45,202 nucleotides of DNA from Sphaerosporella brunnea (Eukaryota; Ascomycota; Pezizomycetes; Pezizales; Pyronemataceae): assembly GCA_008704415.1 (NCBI GenBank), contig VXIS01000361.1, positions 1 to 45,202 on the forward strand, read 5' to 3'. The position numbers and the translations under genes are program-made. Numbering within the stretch: the first letter of the stretch is position 1; each line of letters opens with the position of its first letter. The notes under the pieces are model-generated. The model ran no database searches. It saw only the letters and a program-made list of their open reading frames with translations, and was not told where the DNA came from. Shown here in pieces: positions 1 to 11,099 of this stretch.

Positions 1-1663
1 TTGATTGTGAGGGTTTAACCAAAATGTGTCATCGTCACACTGTGCGTTTCTGATACCCAGCAAAAGCAAAGCATCTTGGCACCTATCACCATATATATAG
101 AGCAAAGTGAGCCGCTGCGGTGGCGCAACGCTGAAAACCCTAAAATTTACCGTACCAGATGCTGAGTGATTAGCTGTGATTGGGCGGTGCATTTTGGAGC
201 GGAGCCGTGGAGGAGCTTGAGCGACGATGCTGTACACACAGATTTGTCGATAGTTGTGGAATGGAATGGAACTGTATTTATCCGTGCGGTGCTCGCGGTG
301 AAGTGAGACGGCCTTGCCTCCTCGACCCTAACCCACTACCTCCTCTCTTGACTTTACTACTTGAACCCACTACTCCTCCCTTTGCTTTACTACTTCGCAG
401 CCATCTTTTTCCTCTCAGCACACCCCTTGCTTCTGACTTCTTGCACCGCATAAAAAACTCTGGACATGGAAGAAAACAACACTGCGCCATGCGCAACCCG
501 CCGCCAATCTGCGCTTCCAATTGAAGAGTTCTCCTTCTGGAAGCCGGAAAAGCGCTATAAAATGGTGATGGATGTCGCCCGACGGACTGCAAATGCAGCT
601 GAACATGGACCGGTCAGTGGATGGCTTTTAGGGATCGATGAAAGCAACTGCGCCGTATTTCACACACATACGCCCTGACTGCAACGTACATATGACTTTA
701 CATTACATTAAGTGGCGCTGTATTAATGTATAGCTGGTTCGCTCTTTAGAGAAGCGTTCGAAGCGATTTCATTGGGAGAGATTACGGAATGCGCCCCGAA
801 GTGCCGTAAATCTTGAGATTCCAAATGATCCCAAGTTGTGCGACATGCTCCGGTGAAGGCATATTCATGCTAACTAATGCCGCCGGCGAGAGCTAGCTGG
901 ACCGGTACCTATCAAAGTTATATTCTATACTAGAGCAGTCTTTGGCTTGCCTTCAGCCTTGCATGATATAGGTTTTCGAAAGGGCGATTGAAACTTTGTC
1001 TAGAGGGCGAGCGAAGTTGATTGAAGCATCATGCAATCTATGATATTCGGGCGGCGCGGTAGCTGTAGTACATCTGCTGTCACGTGTACATAAACCCGGC
1101 GGCAGAGTTGCCATTCCCCGCAAACGGCCAACAAAAAACTGGTTGGATCGTGACGGTTACATACCAGTCTTATCCGGTTCGCTTTGGCGTCGCGCGCATC
1201 GGACTTTGAGCCACAGTGGCGCAGCCCAGCATGAACATAGCGATGTCATTTGGTACCTGTTTCCTGACGCGATAATTTGCAAGAACTTTTAATATCGCTC
1301 ATGGTTAAATCTCGGAGATCGGAATATGTCATTTTTTCCACAGAGGTAACCTGTTTTCCTTTCGCATTCGCCATCACTCGTTCGGTTGCGAAATCCGAGT
1401 TGTCAAAGTGGCGCTGGCGTTGGAGGGCCCATTTGAGGACTTAGACCGAATGGCGTTTTTCAACACGAGTGTTATTGTCGCTCCCGCATTGTTTCAGCGG
1501 TTTGACAGCTATGCATCATGATCTTCGAATTATTCTTGCAATCTATATAATAGAAATTGCCTGCCTAACGCCTTGTTGTCGGTAAACCGCCTTTTTCATA
1601 GTCCCTTTCGAAGTTTTATCATCGCGTGCGCTGCAGCCGGCCTTGCAGTCAAGACTTCCCAAT
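1..1663. other. Intergenic, no supported gene
   Basis: Only short open frames occur here (up to 114 codons, overlapping on both strands). None resembles a protein family I recognise, and their composition is not convincingly coding. The right part presumably contains the promoter and 5' leader of the SET-domain gene. I see no tRNA, rRNA or repeat structure. Confidence 0.5.
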
Positions 1664-3433
1664 ATGCCAGGACCAAAAACTTGGGACACGCCAAGCAAAA
1701 ACACGCCAAAAAGAAGACCGCCGAAGCGCGCACCACCCAAAGAAGCGGAGTTTCTGAGAAGCAAGGGGATACGGACGTCACCGCCTGGACTACGGACTAC
1801 AACAGCAACTGCCAAACCCGAAGTCAACATTGGAGATGAAGGGGTTTCCCTCATTATCACCGATCTGTTCTTTCAGAAAGACCCACAGCTTGAAGCCGAA
1901 TCAGAGCCGATAACCGCACAATTTTTGAACGGCCTCTCAAAGCTGACTAGGCAAGTAAAAACGTTGCAGTCTTTGACAAGTACCGTAATAAGCCGGCGCC
2001 ACCAGTCACAGAAGGAAAGTGTCAATGACGGACTGTGTAAGTGTTTTTCAAGATTCAGCCATTTTTGATTGTCCTACTGATAATGACCCTGAAGTGGGGG
2101 CTTTTTGGCTCAAAACCGTGCTCGATAAGAAGTATACATGGATCGCCCACTTCTTCCACTCAGAGCAGGTTGCTGAAAAGGAACCTAAACAGCTGCATGC
2201 TGAGCTTGTATTCCGTGCCCTGGGGAAGCTGCCCTCTATCAATCTCGACTTCCTCACTGTTTATAGTCTCGTCAATACCTGGGAGCGCTACTTGGATATT
2301 GTCAATGCCACGGACTGGAACTTACTAACTATATTACTTCATTCCCCTTGCTTTCTCCAGCAAGTAAGAGATTTTTCAGACGAACGGTGGAAAGAATTAT
2401 TGACCGCGCTTGTAACCCGCCGCATGAGCGTCAAAACCGTCGGGTATGAATGCTTTCCTGAATGGCGCAAGACCTTTGAGTCCGCACTCCCTGGACACGA
2501 AAGCTTGTTGGTGAAGGACGGGTTCCCCACCGAATGGCGAGAGTTTGCCAGATACAAGCATCGGCTGACAAGCGATGACAAGTTCGAGCCGATCGCAAAT
2601 AAGTACGAATATCTTTCAATTTGCAGTGCTGCCGCTCGTTGCGCCAAGTTTAAAGGGCCTGAGACGTGGCCTGAGTTTTTGCCTGTGAGGGACGGCTGGA
2701 AGTGTAGCGTGTGCACGAAGCGGTATTGTCAATGCCTCTGGGAGTTTTCCCAGCCCATACGGGTCGAGCTTTTCGCTGTATCCAATCCCGGGTTTGGGAA
2801 ACTTTCAACTGGTTGCCGGACGCTCCAGGCACGTGTTCTTCTCTGGATATACAAGAATGGTTAGGGGCATACAATGCTAATGATTGCCTTCTAGGAAGTC
2901 CCTGTCGGTACAATAATTGGTGAGTACACTGGCGTATTTGTGGATGAAGATGTAGGGCTCCGTTCGGGCGATAGATACGGAATGAACGTCAATGGAACGA
3001 CCTTGGGGCCTCCACTGGTTCCGCGGAGAGCCAAATTTCCAGGCTATGCGATAACTGCTTACAACAGTGGTGAGTGACCATTTCCCGAATCCAGTTACAG
3101 CAGCAGTTTGCTAACTTTTCAGGATCTTTCCTTCGTTTTATTAACCATTCCTGCATTCCTAATTGCGCTCTTGAGTACAGGGTGTGGCGAGGACGTCGAC
3201 TGACATTCGTCACCACGATTGCTAAACTTGCGCCGTTCGAGGAAATCACCTACGACTATGGCGCTGATTATTGGTCCACTAAGGAAAAGGGGGGACGCCC
3301 AGGCTGCCTCTGTCCAGCCAAAATACACAATACGGAGGAGGGCTTTGATGTTTACAAAGCCACTTGGGCAAAACAAAACAAGATCGCCATCAATGGGGTA
3401 GAAGCCCGCCCTGGCCGCATCTTCTTTGATTGA
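1664..3433 (+). CDS. SET-domain protein (putative lysine methyltransferase), 4 exons
   Basis: Proposed join: 1664-2036, 2095-2832, 2899-3069, 3123-3433, giving 530 aa. The first intron starts GTAAGT and has a CTGAT-like branch site; the third starts GTGAGT and has CTAAC. The second junction is least certain: a GC-AG intron 2829-2894 would also keep frame. SET motifs run in order across exons 3 and 4: GEYTG, then FINHSCIPN, then ITYDYG, with a short GCLC segment resembling the start of a post-SET motif. SET proteins transfer methyl groups from S-adenosylmethionine to lysine. A cysteine cluster (CSVCTKRYCQC) precedes the domain. The first 300 residues are not recognisable. It stands alone and its substrate cannot be read from the sequence. 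The family call is firm; the function is inferred. An in-frame ATG also lies upstream at 1643. Confidence 0.78.
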
Positions 3434-4821
3434 ATCTGATCTTCACGCTATATAGCTATGTGCTGGGTCGTTTGTGTATCTAATAGAACTTATTGTGTGT
3501 TCGCGCATGCTGACCACGTTTGCGCATCCAGGTTGAGATACATGCTTGGATACCTGGTTGCAGATGGCGGAAGCTCTCGCCTATGTGAATAGCCTTAATC
3601 CTATAGTTTTGTGGCATGCACATGAGACCGCCCTGACGTACGTTCTTATTTGGGTCGTAATTAATCGAGCTCTTGGTTGTCAGTTGTTCGGAAAATAAAG
3701 TTTCATATGCATTGATTCACGGTTAATCTGTGGGCCAGACGTCTAGAATGAGTTGGAATCGAATGCTTGCGCGTGGGAAGGGAACCACGGGCCGTAGAAG
3801 CGATAGGGTTGGGGGCCACTCGTTCTAGGAGCGCTAGCCGCTGCAACGTTGACGACAGCGAGCCTTACCAGCGGTTTCTTTTTTCTCTCGAAGCTGCTAA
3901 AGTGCGGCGTTTTCCAATTATCCGTCATCACCCGATGGCCATGCCAGCTGCAAACCAGCAACGAGACTTGAGGTTTTACATCATCCGACATTATCATCAG
4001 AATTCCACCACCGGAGAACTGGAACTCAGATCACTTCTCGATATATCCTAATTGGAGGAATGTGGGGCAATCAAAGACACCATCACACGAGTTCCATGGA
4101 TAAACAACTCGGGTGAATTCAGGCTGAATTTTGAGACGGCCCGAGTGATTTCCCCAGGTTCCTTCCCCACGGGAGGTTTAGCGGCTGGTGTCATGGGGAT
4201 TTTAGGTCTGGGGAACTTGTGGGGAACTGTCGGTTGTGGGGCTGTGGCCCCAAGTTCTCCGGGTCGAGGCGAAGGTTGAACACGCCGGTTGATATCTGCG
4301 GTAAAATGCGGCCCATGGTTGTTGTAACTTCTTTTTTTCTTCTTGATCATATGCCCAGTTTGACTTGAACCGAAAGGAAGACTGTTTTTTTCGTATGGTC
4401 TGAGTTTGGGAGCAGGCAATTGACAGGATGGATACACAGCTATCACTTCATATTCTCTGAGAGCTTCCTGATTGTCACAAGTAAATGCAGTGCTACAAGT
4501 GCGGAATAATACTGGAACGGGTAAATTAACGGTTCCGGAATACAGAGGTCTCCTCCGCTGCACCGTTACACAACCAAACGCGGAGAGTGGAGGCCGGGAT
4601 TCCCCAACTGGGGTGGGTGCTAAGACGACAACCCCCATGCGAGGTTGTTTTGCCGGGTCCTTCTCCGAGCGAACGCGAGCATGCGCTCAGATCATACAGG
4701 GCAGCAGTAGAGTTTGCCAGGCGGAGGACTACTTATTCCAGCCCTCCCCCGGCGTTCCAAAGTTCTCCAGCAGACGACCGCACCCTTCCAGTCAATCAAT
4801 TTCACACCAAAAACCGCAAAC
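3434..4821. other. Intergenic, upstream region of MFS transporter
   Basis: No convincing gene. Open frames up to 196 codons on the minus strand (4048-4638) have no recognisable motif and overlap the likely promoter and 5' leader of the transporter that starts at 4822. The only structure I would note is the cluster of CreA-like hexamers listed separately. Confidence 0.45.
4062..4241 (+). promoter_or_regulatory. Cluster of CreA-like SYGGRG motifs upstream of sugar transporter
   Basis: Four matches to the CreA/Mig1-type consensus SYGGRG occur in 180 bp: GTGGGG at 4062-4067, CTGGGG at 4208-4213, GTGGGG at 4219-4224 and GTGGGG at 4236-4241. By chance about one match per 250 bp is expected counting both strands, so the density is suggestive only. 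The cluster lies 580-760 bp before the ATG, a plausible distance for carbon catabolite repression of a sugar carrier gene. Confidence 0.35.
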
Positions 4822-6628
4822 ATGGCTCCCGGCGCTGTTGCTCCCACGAAGAGCTCGAATCTGCTCGGTGGACGAGAGTTTCCTCCGGTTACTTGGTTCA
4901 AAGACCCCGGATTGAGGAAACTCTACCTGTTGTTAGGAACCGTCATTCTGGTTTCTGCCACCAATGGTTTTGACGGTTCCATGATGAACGGTCTGCAGAC
5001 GGTGGACAACTGGCGTGAATGTGAGCTGCTCATCCCGACGCTTTGAGGGCATCATTAACAACCAACCAGACTTCAAGCCCAGTGCCGCCCAGCGTGGTCT
5101 CTTGAACGCCATTCTTTCCGTAGGATCTATGTGTGCCATTCCGATCTCCCCCTGGCTAGCAGATTGGCGAGGCCGCCGCGTTGCCATCATCATTGGTATC
5201 TTCGTGATGTTCACCGGTGTTGCCCTGCAATCCGCCGCCGTGGCTCTGGGCATGTTCACGGCTGCCCGTTTCCTGGTGAGTCCCCCCTGACGGTCAGCAT
5301 CGGGGAAAACTCACTAACGTTTGCAAGATCGGCTTCGGTGTCTCACTCGCCCACGGTGCCGCTCCTCTCCTGGTCACCGAGCTGGCCCACTACCAGCACC
5401 GTGCTCGTATTACCTCCCTTTATAATACCACCTGGTACCTTGGATCCATCGTTGCCGCCTGGACCACCTATGGTACCTTCAACATCAAGAGCACTTGGTC
5501 ATGGCGCATTCCGTCCATTCTGCAGGCTGCTCCCGCCTTGGTGATGCTCACCTTCATCTGGCTCGTTCCGGAGTCGCCTCGTTGGCTGATCTCACGGGAC
5601 CGCCCCGACGAGGCCCTCCGCATCCTGGCCAAATACCACGCAAACGGCGACGAGCACGACGAACTAGTGCAGTACGAGTTCACGGAAATCAAGGAGACGA
5701 TTGCGCTCGAAAAGGAGGTCGCCAAGGGCGGAATTTCCGAGCTGTGGGCGACCAAGGGTAATCGCCACCGCATGCTGATCTGTATCTGTGCCGGACTTTT
5801 CTCCCAGCTCTCCGGAAACTCTTTGGTGTCTTACTACATCGGCGATATCCTCAACCAGGTTGGAATCACCGACGTTAAGTCTCAAAACCTCATCAACGGT
5901 TGTTTGAACATCTGGAACATGATTGTGGCTTGTGGTATGGCATTCGCCGTCGACAAGGCTGGTCGTCGTCCGCTGTTCCTGTGTTCCACCGCGGGAATGT
6001 GCCTTATGTTCATTTGCTGGACCATCGCTTCCAAATATGCCGTCGAAAATAAGTCCAAGTCAGCCGGCTCCGCCGTCGTGGCATTGATTTTCCTGTACTA
6101 CACCTGCTACAACGCAGCGTGGTCGGGTTTGCTTGTTGGATACACGGTGGAGATCTTGCCTTTGAAGATCCGTGCGCGAGGAGTAAGTTCCTCCTATTTT
6201 TCAGAAGGAGAAGGGAAACACTGACGCGGAATAGATGGCCGTCGTGTTCCTTTTCGTCAACCTCGCTCTCTTCTTCAACAACTACGTCAACCCCGTGGCC
6301 CTTCAAGACATCAGCTGGAAATACTACATTGTGTATGTCTCCATCCCTTACCTTACCAACTTCTCCTAACTAACAAACTATAGCTACTGCTGCTGGCTCG
6401 CCGCCGAGTTCGTCTTCGTCTATTTCTTCTTCGTTGAGACTCGGTAAGTCCCTGGCCCCTACTTGCCCTCTGATCACACGGACTGACACGAGGAAAAACA
6501 GGTACACGCCTCTCGAGGAGATCGCGGCATACTTCGACGACCCAACGGCCGAGAAGGCTATGCAGCGTGTGCACGAGACTATTGACGACAGCCACATCGA
6601 CGAGAAGCCATCGAAGATGGAGGCGTGA
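4822..6628 (+). CDS. MFS sugar transporter, lactose-permease/hexose type, 6 exons
   Basis: Join: 4822-5020, 5070-5275, 5328-6182, 6235-6332, 6384-6443, 6502-6628, giving 514 aa with every junction GT-AG and in frame. It is a plasma-membrane carrier of the major facilitator superfamily sugar porter family with 12 predicted membrane spans. Visible signatures are the cytoplasmic-loop motifs DWRGRR (N half) and DKAGRR (C half), PESPRWL after span 6, and VETR-YTPLEE at the C-terminus. The N-terminus beginning MAPGAV and the region WLADWRGRR resemble fungal carriers annotated as lactose permeases or hexose transporters. Substrate cannot be fixed from sequence. A secreted beta-galactosidase occurs 10 kb away, so a galactoside is possible but unproven. 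Introns are 49-58 nt. Start chosen as the first ATG of the conserved N-terminus. Confidence 0.93.
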
Positions 6629-7704
6629 ACGGATAGGTTCTTCAATATCTTTGATGCTTTTGATTTTTTGGGGGGGGGTTTTTTTTTTGCACGCATAGGG
6701 ATGATGTAACTACCTACGTGCTTGTTTAATTGCTCCTTTTTCTAAGACCATGTTTGTATGTCTGCCGGATTTATGAAACGTTTGATGATACCTGATATCC
6801 GAAAAAAAAAAAAGCTCATGTTGTCCCGTTCCGTTGGTTTGCCACAATAGCGATCCGTTGAAATTGGCTATTCAGGCAGCTATTTTTAAAACGATCGAGA
6901 TATTAACCGGCGGTACCGGTGTGTGGTGTATCCTTCCACAAGCTTCTGAACGTGTGATTCCCAAGCTTAAGCGTGTATGTAGGGGATTATTAGGAGCATT
7001 CCTAACTAAAGATGCAGAGGATCCGCACTTCAGTGTTTACCCGTTCTCCTTCAGCAGAATGCCGCCGCTTATAACCACTAAAAATTGTGAAAAAAAAAAA
7101 ACGAAATTGGCAAAGTACGTGATAAAGTACTCTGCGGTGTCTTCGCGGCGAGTTTTACTCGACGTTTACATGGTCACCGCCGGTCAGTAAATCCCCAAGT
7201 GATCTGATTGAAAACCCTTCAGTTCCTGTACCTCTCTTCAATGGAAATCACTCGCACCAAACGGTCCAAGCCATCGAGTGATATGACGTGATGTAAATTC
7301 CATTTTCTCAGTGTTCCCGTTCTTACTCCACTCCTTACTCTATTTTAACCACCTTTAAACTGAAAGACCGCTTTTCCTACCACCGTAAAAAACCACCGTA
7401 CCCCATCAATGCAACTTTCCCAGCCCGAGAAACAAAGGAAACAAACATAAAAAACCAGAGATTGAAAATCGTTGTGACAGCACTACTAGGCGTGCAGGTT
7501 GGGGGAAGGACTAGAACTAAAACTGTACGAAGAGGAAACAAAGAAAGACAAAGAAGACTGGTCACCAGAGACTCAACCACCATGAGAACGCCAACGCTAT
7601 GCAACCAAACCAAACCACACAATGCAAAACAGAAAAGAAAACAACAGGAGAAAAAAAAAAAATGATTGCTGAAGAAATGGTGACACAGCCAATGGGCACT
7701 AGTA
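6629..7704. other. Convergent intergenic region
   Basis: Lies between the 3' ends of the MFS transporter (+) and the cysteine-rich membrane protein (-), so it should hold two 3' untranslated regions. It contains several A or G/T homopolymer runs (for example near 6670-6690, 6800-6812 and 7650-7662). The 118-codon open frame at 6834-7190 has no recognisable feature and was not called. Confidence 0.5.
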
Positions 7705-8934
7705 CTACACTCTATTCTGCCACCCCGTCAACGCAGGCCTAGGCAAGGGCCCACCGCCTTGCCGTGCAAACAACGGCAACGGCTTCGGAATCGGCGGAAC
7801 AGAAACCTCGTTTCTCGGATCGAAAACGAACGGCCGGTTCTCATTGCCGTCGTTATACACGCTCGCCGAGTATCCGGTATCAAAGCTCCTCCGCTTCGGC
7901 TTCAGCGGCGTGATGGGCGTGGGCGTATAATCCACCACCGCGATCTCCGAGCACGCAATCGACGTGGCGACCGTGTCCCTTCTGTTCGCGGGTCTCGGGG
8001 CAAGCTGCGTGAAATGGTCCGGGTTGGGAGTCGGCTCCCTGCTGGAGCGCGTGGTGGTGGAGTTCAGTGGCGGGATGATAGGGCCCAGATCCGGCGAGCG
8101 GAAGGCAGAGCTCAGCGGGGAGTAGGTGCTTTCACCGTTGTAACCGGAATCTTGCGCCGGTGGTCGGGCCGTGACAAAGCCATGCGGGAAGCTTGGTTTC
8201 TTGGTGACCGGCTTCTCGGGGATGTTGTCGCTAGATGGGAAGCTTGCGAATTGCCCAAACGACTTGATGGAGCGCCGCCGGGTCCTGGCTTCCATGAATT
8301 TCATCCAGAGGAAGAGGAGTAGCGCCCCGGCTACTATTCCTGGGAAGAACCCGACGAGAACCGCTTTGACGGGGAATTCGGGACATGCTTCTTCTGGTAT
8401 CACAGAGCCGAGGAGTGGCGTGGTGCTTTTATGGTCCCCTGTCGCCGTGGCCGTGGCGCTGGGAGCAGTGATTGCTGATGAGGGGGTGGGAGTGGGTTTG
8501 TATTTGTCTGGCAGGTTCTCCGCCTTCATCAAGCACTTCGTCCCGGAAGGATCACATTCGAAACCAAGCGGACAGCACTGGTTGCCACATTTGGGAGGCT
8601 GCTTTGTTGTTGCCATCGCTACCACCGCCGTTGCCGCTGCCGGACACGAAATTGGATGGATCTCATCGCAGACCTCGCCGACCTTGCAGCAGATCACGGA
8701 TGTGTTGTTTTCGAGCGGTATACACTCTGTAGAGCTAGGACAACAGAAGTTGGCTCCGGTGATGTTGCATTTTGTGCTCCCAGCGTCCAGGCAGACGTCG
8801 GTTCGTGCTTCCAGATGTCGGGGAAGCAATGGGTTGGTGACTCGATAGCTGGGCCTAATTGATGAGGCGTGCGTCGTGGTGAAAAAAGAAAGAAGTACCA
8901 CCAGGGTGATGAGAAATGGTATGAAGGAACGCAT
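7705..8934 (-). CDS. Cysteine-rich type I membrane protein, function unknown
   Basis: A single uninterrupted frame of 409 aa from the ATG at 8934. An in-frame ATG 20 codons upstream (8994) is less likely, because a classical signal peptide (MRSFIPFLITLVVLLSFF...) begins at the one chosen. Order of regions: signal peptide about 1-23; cysteine-rich extracellular region about 48-134 with CC pairs and C-x(5)-C spacing; Thr/Ser/Pro-rich stalk about 145-175; one hydrophobic span about 190-213; a basic stop-transfer segment (EARTRRRS); then a roughly 190-residue Ser/Pro-rich cytoplasmic tail. This layout fits a surface sensor-like or wall-associated protein, but I do not recognise the family. That role is an inference from topology alone. 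Confidence 0.82.
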   Translation of the reverse strand: MRSFIPFLITLVVLLSFFTTTHASSIRPSYRVTNPLLPRHLEARTDVCLDAGSTKCNITGANFCCPSSTECIPLENNTSVICCKVGEVCDEIHPISCPAAATAVVAMATTKQPPKCGNQCCPLGFECDPSGTKCLMKAENLPDKYKPTPTPSSAITAPSATATATGDHKSTTPLLGSVIPEEACPEFPVKAVLVGFFPGIVAGALLLFLWMKFMEARTRRRSIKSFGQFASFPSSDNIPEKPVTKKPSFPHGFVTARPPAQDSGYNGESTYSPLSSAFRSPDLGPIIPPLNSTTTRSSREPTPNPDHFTQLAPRPANRRDTVATSIACSEIAVVDYTPTPITPLKPKRRSFDTGYSASVYNDGNENRPFVFDPRNEVSVPPIPKPLPLFARQGGGPLPRPALTGWQNRV

Positions 8935-11099
8935 CGGTGATGTTGTGAAGTGAATGGAAGAGGTTTGGAGGATTATGGCTAGCACTAGCTGCAACTGATG
9001 GTCCGCTGGACTGTTGTTCTTTTGTTGAACGGTGTTTATGCTGCCGCTGTCTGCGAGACGTTGTTTCCCTGCTCGTACGTCTTCAGTATCAGATCAACTG
9101 CGTATATTTCAGCGCCTACACAGAATTTACTCACCTATGCGGGCAAAGAAAGCTTCGAATGAAAGACAGAAGCTGAAGTGTAAAAACCGCAACAAGACGA
9201 AAAGAGAAGAGGAAAGAACACAAAGGAAATAAGGAAAAAAAAAAAAAAACACCGGCCGAAGAAAACGGAAAGTTGGAAGTGAAGAAATGAGCAATAGGAA
9301 ACGGAAAACGAAGAAAGGTACAAAGGTTGAAGGGGGGTGGCCGCCATGTTAACTGCTTCGTCTGAGGAATTCTTTGGCGCTTGTCCACTACCCGTCGAGG
9401 AATCTTCAGGTGCGCCTTGCCTGCGAAACTCGGAGTCACTCGTCATCGAATGAGGGAAGATAGTAACACTAGCAATTCTGTAACGACTGATGCGCTGGCT
9501 AGAGTGCCCCATGGCCCTTCTTCGGCTTAGGAGAGTGTATCCGATTGTACCATCTCCAGAGATTGGATGACTTCACCATCGCGAATCGCAAGGCGAAAAA
9601 TTTCGTGGGCACTTGTCAGTAAGGCATGCTATCCGAAACGCAGTGCAGTTTAGCGAGAAATGGAGACAGCACTCGCCCTGACAGCCCCAGCGACGGTGAG
9701 TGGCTCGCCCCGCCGTGATGTCTTTCGGCAGGCCAGCTGATTGGACGCAGCGCCAAAGCAGCTATCCGCCATGGCCAGGGAGCGTTTCGGCTCCGAGGTG
9801 TTCTTAACATAGCATCGAAAAGCGGGTTAAGACCCTGATCGGGCGGGCTTGAAGCTTGCACATAGCCTGTTCCGGAGCAATTAGCAGCGCTTCAACTCTC
9901 AAAATAAAAACATAAGTCCCGTGGCTGCCGACAGCCAATCAGACAGCAGGCTGCAGCGTTAACGCTCGCCACCCTCGTTCCTGCGTCGACACCCCTGTTA
10001 GGCGCCCGGGCTAAATGGTTGCTGCTAACCCGATGTGAACTGCGTTAATTTTGTTAATTTTGTTAATTTTGTTAATTTTGGCTGGGGCATTAGCGAGCCG
10101 CCCCCTCCTCGACGGGGTCGCGATTCGGACCGCCCGGAGGTTTACCTGAAGAATTGCCCTCACGCTCCGCTGCCAAGTTTGTGAAGGTTCCGGGGATCCG
10201 GGCAGCCATGGCTATCATTTGCTCCAGTTGTGTGCGCGAAGCCTCTCACCGCGACGCCGACGATCAGCTGAGAGAGCCCGGTAGAAGGCGGGAACGGGGA
10301 TGAAGCGTCGCGGATTCATGTGTTTTAATCACCCGCAGACAAGATTCCCGTCGTATCGATCCATCTACACGCTTGGCGGTGAAGAGTCGACCACGTCCGG
10401 CTTGCGGTTGGTTGGGCTTCGATTTTGGCCAGAGGAGTGTCAACCCCTTCAGGAACGTTTCATATATGATTCCTGCATCTTTCCCTTCATTCCTCAACTG
10501 CATAGTTTTCGGCACCCTGAAGCCCAGCACTGCTACTTGTTGCTTTTTGCCGCCTTTGCTGTTCCCTACCACATACATCCAACCAAGCCTGCACGCTATC
10601 ATCCGGCGGCTCGCTGGACGCGGGAGAACACACATACATGCTGGACGCGTTTCGGACTCAATCCGTGCAGCAACGTTTGCAGTGAGCCTAACGCGCAGCC
10701 AAGGACCAGGTACTCCCTGGACGGTGTTGGTTTGTAGATGGATCACCGTTGTGCTGGCGTTCACGCTAAAAGAGTTAAAAGAGTTACATAAAAGAGTTCT
10801 CACCTCCGGATCTTATATCAACACGAGGAATCCTGGGACTTTTGTGCCGCAAGCCATCAAACCCCGTCGACAGCACAACTAATACACTCCCTTCCGGCCG
10901 GACCAGAAGATAATCAACTTCCATTCAATCTTTGACTGTTTAATCGAAAGCCTTTACGAGAGCGCGCCTCATAATCGACACAAAACAATCGGCTTGCAGC
11001 GTCACGGTACGACAATTGGCATAAACACAAGATAGACGCACATAGATACAACCAGCAGCATCGCAGCCGCAGAAATCCACCCAATCCACCTAGCAAGAA
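8935..11099. other. Long intergenic region with short repeats
   Basis: Divergent spacer between the cysteine-rich protein (-) and the coiled-coil protein (+). It contains A-rich tracts near 9225-9250, the 9-bp tandem repeat at 10044-10079, and overlapping non-coding-looking frames at 10264-10882 on both strands. No protein family is recognisable in any frame. It presumably carries both promoters and the 5' leaders. Confidence 0.5.
10044..10079. repeat. 9-bp tandem repeat, four copies
   Basis: The unit GTTAATTTT is repeated four times without change between two GC-rich stretches. It is a simple minisatellite-like tract with no obvious function. Confidence 0.9.

Noticed and set aside
7759..8862. 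Plus-strand frames of 187 and 225 codons
   Set aside because: They are shadows of the cysteine-rich membrane protein, which has a signal peptide, ordered cysteines and a membrane span on the minus strand.
10264..10882. Overlapping frames of 145-179 codons on both strands
   Set aside because: They are mutually overlapping with no motif, no splice-supported extension and no family resemblance, so non-coding is more likely.
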